Source: Nitrospiraceae bacterium (GTDB taxonomy: Bacteria; Nitrospirota; Nitrospiria; Nitrospirales; Nitrospiraceae). Taken from it: a stretch of DNA of 5,485 bases. The notes beneath the pieces were generated by a model that was not told the origin of the DNA, ran no database searches, and saw nothing but the letters and a program-made list of their open reading frames with translations. Below, one piece after another: positions 1-4,961 of the stretch. Position 1 is the stretch's first letter. Each line of letters opens with the position of its first letter. The translations under genes were made by a program, and so were the position numbers. The stretch lies in the NCBI GenBank assembly GCA_011391455.1, contig JAABQN010000074.1, positions 1-5,485 of the forward strand. Reading direction: 5' to 3'.

Positions 1-230
1 GAGAGGCCCGCACGGCCCATGACTTCGTTGCGTGAACCGACTTTGTACCAGACCTGGACAGTGGCAACCGGAGCTTTGGGGACTTCAACTAACAGAACTT
101 TCATCCCATTGGAGAGGATGAACTCACGAGGTTCGGTTGCGACAGCGGGCGATGTGAAGGCGAAGACGAGACTGGTCGCGGCAATCAACCAGGATATGTG
201 CATGATGTGTCGAGAATTGAGCCAGATCAT
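1..230 (-). CDS. M16 family zinc metallopeptidase, N-terminal fragment
   Basis: This is the first 76 codons of an exported peptidase that runs off the left edge of the window. Residues 1-31 form a Sec signal peptide: an n-region with Arg7, a hydrophobic core (WLIAATSLVFAF), and a likely cleavage site after SPAVA. The mature protein opens with FILSNGMKVLLVEVPKAPVA and then VQVWYKVGSRNE and GRAGLS. This is the usual start of the M16 (pitrilysin/processing-peptidase-like) fold. The zinc motif HxxEH normally follows immediately and lies outside the window, so catalytic competence cannot be judged. Such proteins act in the periplasm, often as an M16A/M16B pair, and degrade peptides. ATG at 230 is preferred because it gives a positively charged n-region. 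ATG at 254 is in frame and 1 nt past the rlmN stop, and ATG at 203 is also possible; none has a clear Shine-Dalgarno. It is co-oriented with rlmN. Confidence 0.86.
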   Translation of the reverse strand, partial: MIWLNSRHIMHISWLIAATSLVFAFTSPAVATEPREFILSNGMKVLLVEVPKAPVATVQVWYKVGSRNEVMGRAGL

Positions 231-236
231 GTTTGG

Positions 237-250
237 ACGGTGCGCACCGT
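237..250. repeat. Perfect 14-bp palindrome upstream of the M16 peptidase start
   Basis: The sequence ACGGTGCGCACCGT equals its own reverse complement. It occupies the short gap between the rlmN stop (256-258) and the preferred M16 start at 230, ending 6 nt before that ATG. It could be an operator for a dimeric regulator, or fold in RNA as a 5-bp hairpin with a GCGC loop at the 5' end of the message. The palindrome is seen directly; its role is inferred. If translation starts at ATG 254, the palindrome would be coding. Confidence 0.6.
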
Positions 251-252
251 GC

Positions 253-282
253 ATGCTAGCAACGGGGTTCAATTTGTGTCAA
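253..282 (-). promoter_or_regulatory. Possible sigma-70 promoter for the M16 peptidase
   Basis: On the minus strand, TTGACA (282-277) and TAGCAT (258-253, four of six matches to TATAAT) are separated by 18 nt. Transcription would begin near 245-247, inside the 14-bp palindrome, leaving about 16 nt of leader before ATG 230. The -35 lies in the last codons of rlmN, so coding constraint could produce it by chance. Confidence 0.3.
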
Positions 283-1362
283 GGCATGTTCTGCGTATTG
301 GGGTGAGAGATTGCCTAACTGGCCGCAAGCGCCGAGGACATCGCGCCCCCGGCTCTTACGGACGAACACGTCGAGGCCCGCCTGTCGCACGATGGTTTGA
401 AAGGCTGAAATGTCGCCTTCCGATGGACGGCGAAAAGGATTCCCGGGGAATTCATTGAACGGAATCAAATTGATTTTGCACGCGATACCACGGACGAGCT
501 TGATGAGCCGGCGAGCATCGTCGGCGTGATCGTTCACCCCGGCCAGCAGGACGTATTCGAAGGTGAGTCGTCGGGTCGGCGGCAAGGGGTAACGTCGGCA
601 GGCAGCGAGCAAGGTTTTGAGCGAGGCGATACCATTGACCGCCGGCATCAGGCTGGCGCGCTGGTCGTCTGTCGTGGCATTCAACGAAATAGCCAGATTG
701 ACGCCGAGTGGCGCGATATCTTTCAATCGCGCCGCCAGACCGGCGGTCGAGACCGTGATACGTCGCGGTGACCATCCGAGTCCCCACCGTTTGTTGGTGA
801 GCCGACGAATGGCTTCTGACAAGGCTTCCATGTTGGCCAAGGGCTCCCCCATTCCCATAAAGACGAGGTTGGTGATTCGTTCGCTGGGGTCAAGGCGATC
901 TTGAGCCGTCAGCACCTGCTCCATGATTTCATGTGGTTTCAAATTGCGTTTCAATCCCATCGTACCGGTCAGGCAGAATCCGCAATCCAGGGTACAGCCG
1001 ACCTGTGTCGATACACAGAGGGTTAAGCGGTTTTCGTCTGGAATCAGCACCGTTTCGACGGTGAGCCCATCGTTGAGTGTGAGTACGAGTTTTCTCGTGT
1101 GATCGATTGAACAAAAGACTGTACAGCCTGTGGAGCGCGAAATTATGGCTTGTGAGGCCAGTGCCGTTCGCTCCGCTTGGCCGAGGTCCGTCATCTGGTT
1201 GATGCTGTTGGCTCGATGTTGATAGAGCCACCGCAAAATCTGACCGGTTCTGTAGCGGGGCCATCCGAATTGCTGGACGAGCCGGCCCATCCCTTCTTCA
1301 TCAAGGGCCAGAAGATTCGTGGGAGCTGTGTGCGAGGGGAGGGTGTCTCGTTCGTAACCCAT
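256..1362 (-). CDS. rlmN: RlmN, dual-specificity 23S rRNA (A2503-C2)/tRNA (A37-C2) methyltransferase
   Basis: A 368-residue radical-SAM methyltransferase of normal length. The family methylates C2 of A2503 in 23S rRNA and of A37 in some tRNAs, tuning the peptidyl-transferase centre and decoding. The N-terminal helical RNA-binding region (residues 15-75) begins with TNLLALDEEG. The 4Fe-4S motif is C123-x3-C127-x2-C130. The methyl-carrier cysteine is C346 in GRDVLGACGQL, and the second essential cysteine is C116 in CVSTQVGC, so all catalytic residues are present. Other family blocks are NLVFMGMGEPLANMEAL (SAM binding, 166-182), RRITVSTAGL (200-209), LAISLNA and KINLIPFNEFPGNPF. Lack of Cfr-type features and the RlmN-like N-terminus argue against the resistance paralogue Cfr. 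The frame stays open to 1437, but the extra 25 residues do not resemble the family and ATG 1362 has a weak AGG 7 nt upstream. It diverges from slt; no convincing rlmN promoter was found. Confidence 0.97.
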   Translation of the reverse strand: MGYERDTLPSHTAPTNLLALDEEGMGRLVQQFGWPRYRTGQILRWLYQHRANSINQMTDLGQAERTALASQAIISRSTGCTVFCSIDHTRKLVLTLNDGLTVETVLIPDENRLTLCVSTQVGCTLDCGFCLTGTMGLKRNLKPHEIMEQVLTAQDRLDPSERITNLVFMGMGEPLANMEALSEAIRRLTNKRWGLGWSPRRITVSTAGLAARLKDIAPLGVNLAISLNATTDDQRASLMPAVNGIASLKTLLAACRRYPLPPTRRLTFEYVLLAGVNDHADDARRLIKLVRGIACKINLIPFNEFPGNPFRRPSEGDISAFQTIVRQAGLDVFVRKSRGRDVLGACGQLGNLSPQYAEHALTQIEPRC

Positions 1363-1437
1363 GGGGTAGCCTATCACAGCCTTAAAAAATGGAACAAGGC
1401 ATAGGATGAGGGTTTGCTGGCAACAGGGGCGGCGCAC

Positions 1438-1446
1438 TGTTATATA
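1438..1446 (+). promoter_or_regulatory. Extended -10 promoter candidate for slt
   Basis: TGTTATATA fits the extended -10 pattern TGn-TATAnT in all but the last base. It would start transcription near 1453, about 21 nt before the slt GTG. The best -35 is weak (TTGCTG at 1414-1419, spacing too long), as is common for extended -10 promoters. It sits in the 111-nt divergent gap between rlmN and slt. The same bases read TATAAC on the minus strand (1444-1439) but lack a -35 there. Confidence 0.4.
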
Positions 1447-1473
1447 TGTTACAGATCAAGAGGGAGATGACGG

Positions 1474-3753
1474 GTGCGAGACTATCGACATCAGCGAGCC
1501 ATTCGAACCCTGCTCTTTGCCACCGCGATTGCTTTCTGCGGGTTTGCGCTGTTTCCCACCCAGGCATTCGCCAGCCCTACTTCTCCGTTACTGCTGGGTG
1601 ATGGTGATATTTGCGAGAGGGTGGAAGATTGCTTTCAGGCGGCTGTACTGCCTAAGGAGCGCTTCGCCAAGGCCCTGAATAATAAAGAGCAAGTCCTATT
1701 ACTCAAGTTGAGTCGGCTGCAACGGCTGATGGACCGATTCCCAGCCACCGTCTGGGCCAAACGCGCCGGTATGTTGTCAGGAATGTTGCTCGTTGAGCGA
1801 AATCCTGCCCTGGCGACTCAATTTCTTCGCACAGCACAGCGAGACTTTCCGGTCTTGGGTGACTATATCCGATTGTGGATGGGGGAAGCGTTGTTGAGCC
1901 TTGGTGAGGCCAAACAAGCGGCGGAGATGTTTGAAAGCATTCCGCAGACCGTGCCTGATTCCTATTTGGTGACGAAGGCTGCGTATCGAGCAGGGGAAGC
2001 GTGGTATCAAGCGTCAAGTTGTCCGGAAGCGACGGCGTGGTTCGCAAAAGCCGTGGAACTGAATGATAAGGAACCGGGGGCTCCCCAGGCGCTTCTTCGA
2101 CGAGGCACCTGCCAACTACGAGGCAACAATGTACTGGAAGGTCGCGAGACCCTGAAGCAGCTCTGGATTCGGTTTGCATACAGTGCGGAAGCGAAAGAAG
2201 CGGAAGCGCTATTGGCCTCGAATCTTGGTGGTGCGCCTTGGGCAGTTCAGCCTAGCGAGCGCCTTGCAAGGGCTCAGGTATATCTTGGCCAATCCTTCCA
2301 TGCCGAGGCGATCGAGGAGCTTCGCAAGTTTCTCGTGGCTGATCCACCGTCGCCCCGTCGCGCTGAGGCAAAGCTGAAGCTCGGCATCGCGCAGGTACGG
2401 CTGAAACAGTATGATCAGGCCCGGGATACATTCCATTCCCTGGTGAAAGACGGGGGACCGGAGTCTCACGAAGGGTCGGTCTGGCTCGCCCGCACGTATC
2501 TTCGACAAGGACAGGGCGACAAGTTGTTAGAGTTTGCTCGCACGATTCAGACATCTTCGCTCTCTGTGGAACAAAAGGGCCAGATCATCTTGTTCGCAGG
2601 GATGTGGTTGGAAGATCAGAGCCGCTTTGACGAGGCGATTATACGGTACCGGCAAGTGACAAAGGTCGGAGAACCGGCGTCTCAGCGAGCCGAGGCACGG
2701 TGGCGCGCGGGCTGGGTTTATTATCGTACGGCGCGGTATCGTGAAGCGGGTGATGAGCTCCGTCAACTCGCCGATCAGTACGACAGCGATTTTGGACCTC
2801 AGGCGCTCTATTGGATGGGGCGCGCGGCCGAGTTGAGCCAGCAGCCACACGCGCACGATGTGTACCTGCAACTCTGTCAACGATACGTCTATACCTATTA
2901 TTGCCAACTGGCTCGTGAACGAATCAATATCCCGTTGTCGGAGCTCCTCGCAGCAGAACCGATTTCGGCGACCGTCCCGGCAGACGGTGGCGCGTCTGCG
3001 AAGGGTGAGGCCGCACGTTCTGTGTCTGTCAGGGACGAAATCGGGCAGCAGTCGGCATACCGTCGGGCCATTGAGCTCAAGACGCTAGGGCTGGACTTGG
3101 ACGCTACTCGTGAGTTGGCGGGGTTGACCGATCGCTATAATCGAGACCCTGACGCCCTCATGGCGCTTGCAACGATGTTGAGCGAGGTGGGTGCCTACCA
3201 CCATGCGCTTCGACTTGCGAGGGCCAGGTTCAGAGATAAATTGGAGCGAACCGGTGGTATGCTTGACCCGTCGTTGTGGAAGGCGGCCTATCCGACCGGT
3301 CTCCTTCCCACGATCAAGGGCCAGGGAGCGAGCGCGGTCGACCCCTACCTGGTCGCGGCAATCATTCGAGAGGAGAGTCAGTACGATCGGCAAGCTGTGT
3401 CGCGAGTCGGTGCGATTGGTCTGATGCAGGTGATGCCGGGGACTGCGAATAATGTGGCGCAGCGGCTGGGTCTTCCCGCGGTTGGACGGGATGACCTCTT
3501 CGATCAAGAGACCAATATTCAGATCGGCGTGCGCTATGTCGAACAGCTACTCGAACAATTTTCCGGGAATGTTGCGCTGACCATTGCCTCATACAATGCA
3601 GGGCCGCTGATTGTAACAAGTTGGATGGCGCAGCACCCTGGGCGAAGCCAGGATGAATTCATCGAATTGATTCCGTATCAGGAGACGCGGCAGTATGTGA
3701 AGCGCGTCTTGCGAAGCTACCGGGAATACATACGGCTTGACAAGGCTTCCTGA
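1474..3753 (+). CDS. slt: Soluble lytic murein transglycosylase (Slt70-like, GH23), exported
   Basis: A 759-residue periplasmic enzyme that cleaves the MurNAc-GlcNAc bond of peptidoglycan with formation of 1,6-anhydro-MurNAc. Start: GTG 1474 behind AGGGAG (1461-1466) with 7 nt spacing. Residues 1-33 are a Sec signal (MRDYRHQRAIR, then a hydrophobic core, cleavage after QAFA). Residues about 35-600 are all helical with TPR-like pairs (for example AEAKLKLGIAQVRLKQYDQA and ARWRAGWVYYRTARYREA), matching the Slt70 superhelical ring. The lysozyme-like SLT domain spans about 606-759: Y606, DPYLVAAIIREESQYD with catalytic Glu634 followed by Ser635, GAIGLMQVMPGTA (G649-Q652), SYNAGP (N708-P711) and PYQETRQYVKRV (734-744). 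Length exceeds E. coli Slt70 by roughly 100 residues, mostly in the helical part. Family and activity are well supported; the symbol is a family label, and orthology to E. coli slt is not established. It is followed 11 nt later by the zapB-zapA promoter. Confidence 0.95.
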   Translation: MRDYRHQRAIRTLLFATAIAFCGFALFPTQAFASPTSPLLLGDGDICERVEDCFQAAVLPKERFAKALNNKEQVLLLKLSRLQRLMDRFPATVWAKRAGMLSGMLLVERNPALATQFLRTAQRDFPVLGDYIRLWMGEALLSLGEAKQAAEMFESIPQTVPDSYLVTKAAYRAGEAWYQASSCPEATAWFAKAVELNDKEPGAPQALLRRGTCQLRGNNVLEGRETLKQLWIRFAYSAEAKEAEALLASNLGGAPWAVQPSERLARAQVYLGQSFHAEAIEELRKFLVADPPSPRRAEAKLKLGIAQVRLKQYDQARDTFHSLVKDGGPESHEGSVWLARTYLRQGQGDKLLEFARTIQTSSLSVEQKGQIILFAGMWLEDQSRFDEAIIRYRQVTKVGEPASQRAEARWRAGWVYYRTARYREAGDELRQLADQYDSDFGPQALYWMGRAAELSQQPHAHDVYLQLCQRYVYTYYCQLARERINIPLSELLAAEPISATVPADGGASAKGEAARSVSVRDEIGQQSAYRRAIELKTLGLDLDATRELAGLTDRYNRDPDALMALATMLSEVGAYHHALRLARARFRDKLERTGGMLDPSLWKAAYPTGLLPTIKGQGASAVDPYLVAAIIREESQYDRQAVSRVGAIGLMQVMPGTANNVAQRLGLPAVGRDDLFDQETNIQIGVRYVEQLLEQFSGNVALTIASYNAGPLIVTSWMAQHPGRSQDEFIELIPYQETRQYVKRVLRSYREYIRLDKAS

Positions 3754-3782
3754 CGGCCATTTCTTGACAAGATCTAGACAAG
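3736..3782 (+). repeat. Three copies of a CTTGACAAG-like 9-mer around the zapB promoter
   Basis: CTTGACAAG occurs at 3736-3744 (last codons of slt) and 3763-3771 (containing the -35 hexamer). A one-mismatch copy, CTAGACAAG, lies at 3774-3782 in the promoter spacer. The last two are 11 bp apart, one helical turn, and the 9-mer is itself palindromic around its central base (CTTG-A-CAAG). It could be an operator, but short repeats containing TTGACA may be coincidental. Confidence 0.45.
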
Positions 3783-3792
3783 TTTCTATAGT
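3764..3792 (+). promoter_or_regulatory. Sigma-70 promoter for zapB-zapA
   Basis: TTGACA (3764-3769, perfect) and TATAGT (3787-3792, five of six) are spaced by exactly 17 nt. Transcription should begin near 3799, giving a leader of about 37 nt before the ATG at 3836. It lies 11 nt after the slt stop with no terminator in between, so readthrough from slt may add to it. This is the clearest promoter in the window. Confidence 0.82.
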
Positions 3793-3835
3793 GCGCCACA
3801 ACCTGTAGGGGTTTCTTAAGGAAGAGAGTGGGGGA

Positions 3836-4090
3836 ATGGCACTCGATCGATTGGATGCGTTCGAAAGTCGTATTAGAGATTTGGTTAAGCTTGTTCAAGA
3901 GTTGAAGAAAAAGAATGCAGTGGTTGAAGAAGAATTAAAGGCTGTTCGACGGCGACTTGCGGAGAAAGATGATTCAAATCGACGGTGGGAGCAAGAGCGT
4001 GTAGATATCAAGTCTCGAATAGAAAAGGTTCTCGGCGACATTGAGCTGTTGGAATGTCTTGAAGAACGTAAGGAGGTGGCCCTTGACTAA
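3836..4090 (+). CDS. zapB: Small coiled-coil protein, ZapB-like cell-division factor
   Basis: An 84-residue, highly charged protein predicted to be almost entirely coiled coil. Residues 4-45 show heptad-like spacing (LDAFESRIRDLVKLVQELKKKN, VVEEELKAVRRRLAEK) and 55-73 end with RVDIKSRIEKVLGDIELLE. There is no signal peptide or membrane segment, so it should be cytoplasmic. ZapB in E. coli is an 81-residue coiled coil that binds ZapA at the Z-ring; size, composition and the overlap with zapA support the same role here. Sequence identity in coiled coils is low-information, so the name rests mainly on context. ATG 3836 follows a purine-rich leader (AAGGAAGAG at 3818-3826, then GGGGGA), with no ideally spaced Shine-Dalgarno. 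The gene is driven by the promoter at 3764-3792, and its last 8 nt overlap zapA. Confidence 0.78.
   Translation: MALDRLDAFESRIRDLVKLVQELKKKNAVVEEELKAVRRRLAEKDDSNRRWEQERVDIKSRIEKVLGDIELLECLEERKEVALD
4070..4077 (+). promoter_or_regulatory. Strong ribosome-binding site fixing the zapA TTG start
   Basis: AAGGAGGT, the full anti-16S complement, lies 5 nt before TTG 4083 inside the end of the zapB-like frame. No ATG or GTG in the zapA frame is suitably placed, so this site decides the start codon. It probably also lets ribosomes finishing the upstream gene re-initiate. Confidence 0.85.
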
Positions 4091-4379
4091 GACTATTGAT
4101 GTAGAAATCTATGGCCAACGATATGCGATTCGCGGTGAAGCGGACGAAGCTGATGTTCGGCGCCTCGCGAGCTTTGTAGATGGCCAGATGCGCCATCTCG
4201 CGGAAGGGATGAATACGACAACCCCCTCCAAACTCGCCGTGCTGACCGCCCTCAATTTGGCTCACCAGTTGTTTGAACTGGAACGGAAGCGTGCTCAAGG
4301 TGAGGCGGATGTCGAGCGGCGGATGAAGTCGCTCATGGAATCGATCGAGGAGCAGGTTCCGGTCTCGCTCTTTCGCTAG
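4083..4379 (+). CDS. zapA: Cell division protein ZapA
   Basis: A 98-residue cytoplasmic protein of the ZapA family, which binds and cross-links FtsZ protofilaments to stabilise the Z-ring. The globular N-terminal head has the family signature VEIYGQRYAIRGEADEADV (residues 7-25), then LASFVDGQMRHLAEGM (28-43) and PSKLAVLTALNLAHQLFELE (48-67), equivalent to the conserved S-x4-AVLAALNIADE block. The C-terminal coiled-coil dimerisation helix is about 60-92. Length is typical of the family. Translation starts at TTG 4083 behind AAGGAGGT, overlapping the zapB-like stop by 8 nt, so the two are translationally coupled and share the promoter at 3764. A terminator-like hairpin begins 10 nt after the stop. 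The family call is firm. Confidence 0.94.
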   Translation: MTKTIDVEIYGQRYAIRGEADEADVRRLASFVDGQMRHLAEGMNTTTPSKLAVLTALNLAHQLFELERKRAQGEADVERRMKSLMESIEEQVPVSLFR

Positions 4380-4386
4380 ATTCAAC

Positions 4387-4415
4387 TTGCAAAGGGTGGT
4401 CCCCTTTGTTATCGT
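4387..4415 (+). promoter_or_regulatory. Weak promoter candidate before the first RNA rod
   Basis: TTGCAA (4387-4392) and TATCGT (4410-4415), each four of six matches, are spaced by 17 nt and would start transcription near 4422. That matches the left end of the first rod-like segment (4420). It overlaps the terminator-like hairpin, which weakens both calls. Confidence 0.3.
4390..4408 (+). terminator. Terminator-like hairpin after zapA
   Basis: CAAAGGG (4390-4396) pairs with CCCTTTG (4402-4408) around a 5-nt loop, 10 nt after the zapA stop. The following tract is only moderately T-rich (TTATCG), so termination may be partial. Position and stem favour a terminator, but the short U-run leaves it uncertain. 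Confidence 0.42.
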
Positions 4416-4419
4416 AGCC

Positions 4420-4590
4420 ACATGTGTGTCGGGACGTAGTGGATTCTACCATTGGGATACGAATAGGTCACGATCGAACCGGTTCAAGAATCTGAGGATA
4501 CCCTCAGTCACTGCGGAATGGATGTGAGTTTTTGATGCTGGCGAAATTACGGCACTTAGAATGCGCTCAAGGGTTCGTCCACCTCATGTA
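4420..4590 (+). ncRNA. Rod-like structured RNA candidate A, possible 6S RNA
   Basis: About 170 nt that can fold back on itself around a centre near 4500-4506. Nested pairs seen: ACATG 4420-4424 with CATGT 4585-4589; GGACG 4432-4436 with CGTCC 4576-4580; ATTCTA 4443-4448 with TAGAAT 4557-4562; ATC 4473-4475 with GAT 4534-4536; GAAC 4476-4479 with GTTT 4528-4531 (one wobble); apical TGAGG 4493-4497 with CCTCA 4502-4506. Between the third and fourth pairs lies a large open bubble (4449-4468 against 4541-4556). The size, closing stem, central bubble and roughly 70-nt terminal arm match the proportions of 6S RNA, which mimics an open promoter and binds RNA polymerase holoenzyme. The location after zapA matches the usual ssrS linkage. 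Competing local pairs exist (CGTAGTG 4435-4441 with CACTGCG 4509-4515; GATTCT 4442-4447 with AGAATC 4487-4492). Boundaries are approximate. Confidence 0.42.
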
Positions 4591-4594
4591 TAAT
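4589..4594 (+). promoter_or_regulatory. Perfect -10 hexamer before the second RNA rod
   Basis: TATAAT is an exact -10 match, preceded directly by TG. The best-placed -35 (CTCAAG at 4566-4571, 17-nt spacing) is poor. Transcription would begin near 4600-4602, exactly where the second rod-like segment starts. It could serve that RNA, or rny with a leader of about 360 nt, or both. Confidence 0.5.
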
Positions 4595-4599
4595 CTCTT

Positions 4600-4800
4600 G
4601 GAGATGTTGGGCAAGGTCATGGAGTTCATGCTGCCGTCAGGGAGTACGGTTTCCGGAAGCGGCCAACGGCTGATTCCGGTTCGTACGTTGAATCCTCTCA
4701 TGCAGATGGGAGCCCGACGTAGATGGGCATCGTGGAATCTGTCCTACAGGGGACGTACTCGTTATCTCGATCCAGCAAAGCATCCATCCCCGTGGAGTCC
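4600..4800 (+). ncRNA. ssrS: Rod-like structured RNA candidate B, probable 6S RNA
   Basis: About 200 nt starting at the predicted TATAAT start site and foldable around a centre near 4703. Nested pairs seen: GGAGATG 4600-4606 with CATCCCC 4785-4791 (one mismatch); GCTG 4630-4633 with CAGC 4773-4776; GAGTACG 4642-4648 with CGTACTC 4754-4760 (perfect 7 bp); TTTCC 4650-4654 with GGGGA 4749-4753; GATTCC 4672-4677 with GGAATC 4734-4739; TACGT 4684-4688 with ACGTA 4717-4721; CTCTCAT 4695-4701 with ATGGGAG 4706-4712 around loop GCAG. Open bubbles fall at 4634-4641/4761-4772 and 4655-4671/4740-4748. As remembered, E. coli 6S RNA also has GAGATGTT near its 5' end. Position between zapA and rny favours ssrS. 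A rival local hairpin (GTACG 4644-4648 with CGTAC 4682-4686 plus CCGGAA with TTCCGG) would break the rod. Ends and symbol are tentative; candidate A could be the real 6S RNA. Confidence 0.48.
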
Positions 4801-4961
4801 ATTCTCGGACTAAGTCTGTAGCCCGCGGTTCTGGCCGTTCTCTTCTATCCCGTATCCTCCACTGCGCTCCCTTCTCATTTACGACCGTTGAATAACCTTG
4901 TATCGAGCGAGGCTGAGAAGCATGATTCTTCTCGCCTCCAGATTGTAAAGGGGAAGTCCCA
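4801..4961 (+). other. rny leader with pyrimidine-rich, G-poor tract
   Basis: No gene is seen here. Bases 4838-4880 contain 18 C, 18 T, 4 A and only 3 G, the composition expected of a Rho-loading (rut) site or of an unstructured leader. A short hairpin AGTCC-attctc-GGACT lies just upstream (4796-4811), without a U-run. A weak promoter (TTTACG 4878-4883, 17 nt, TATCGA 4901-4906) could start rny locally but is not convincing. Confidence 0.4.
4909..4956 (+). promoter_or_regulatory. Hairpin with alternative pairing to the rny ribosome-binding site
   Basis: GAGGC (4909-4913) plus GAGAAG (4915-4920) pair with CTTCTC (4928-4933) plus GCCTC (4934-4938), an 11-bp stem with one bulged T and loop CATGATT. 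There is no U-run, so it is not an intrinsic terminator. The 3' arm CTTCTC can alternatively pair with GGGAAG (4951-4956), which overlaps the rny Shine-Dalgarno GGGG (4950-4953), with one wobble. The two pairings are mutually exclusive: the stable hairpin leaves the ribosome site free and the alternative hides it. The pairings are seen in the sequence; regulation is inferred. Confidence 0.5.

Noticed and set aside
231..254. M16 peptidase start at ATG 254
   Set aside because: It would add MHGAHRPN, encoded by the palindrome, ahead of the signal peptide; there is no ribosome site. Kept only as an alternative.
1363..1437. Longer rlmN start adding 25 residues
   Set aside because: The extra residues do not look like the RlmN N-terminus, have no ribosome site, and would nearly fill the divergent gap.
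1703..2179. 158-codon open frame antisense to slt
   Set aside because: The slt frame is clearly coding across this stretch; the antisense product has no recognisable features.
3737..3742. Another TTGACA near the end of slt
   Set aside because: No -10-like hexamer lies 16-18 nt downstream; the functional-looking promoter is the one at 3764-3792.
4479..4493. tRNA T-arm-like GGTTCAAGAATC
   Set aside because: No acceptor stem, anticodon arm or CCA-end context could be found around it; no tRNA or tmRNA fold is supported.
4635..4677. Resemblance to the SRP RNA apical motif (TCCGGAAG then GGCCAA)
   Set aside because: The GGAA tetraloop would need a closing GGA after it, and the conserved asymmetric loop sequence is missing, so it does not form the SRP helix 8 domain.
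4420..4800. RNase P RNA, given the roughly 380-nt length of structured sequence
   Set aside because: The universally conserved GAAAGTCC-type 5' core and its partner regions are absent.
4532..4813. 93-codon open frame on the plus strand between zapA and rny
   Set aside because: It has no ribosome-binding site, its composition is unlike the neighbouring proteins, no recognisable domain is seen, and it overlaps the RNA foldbacks and a TATAAT element.
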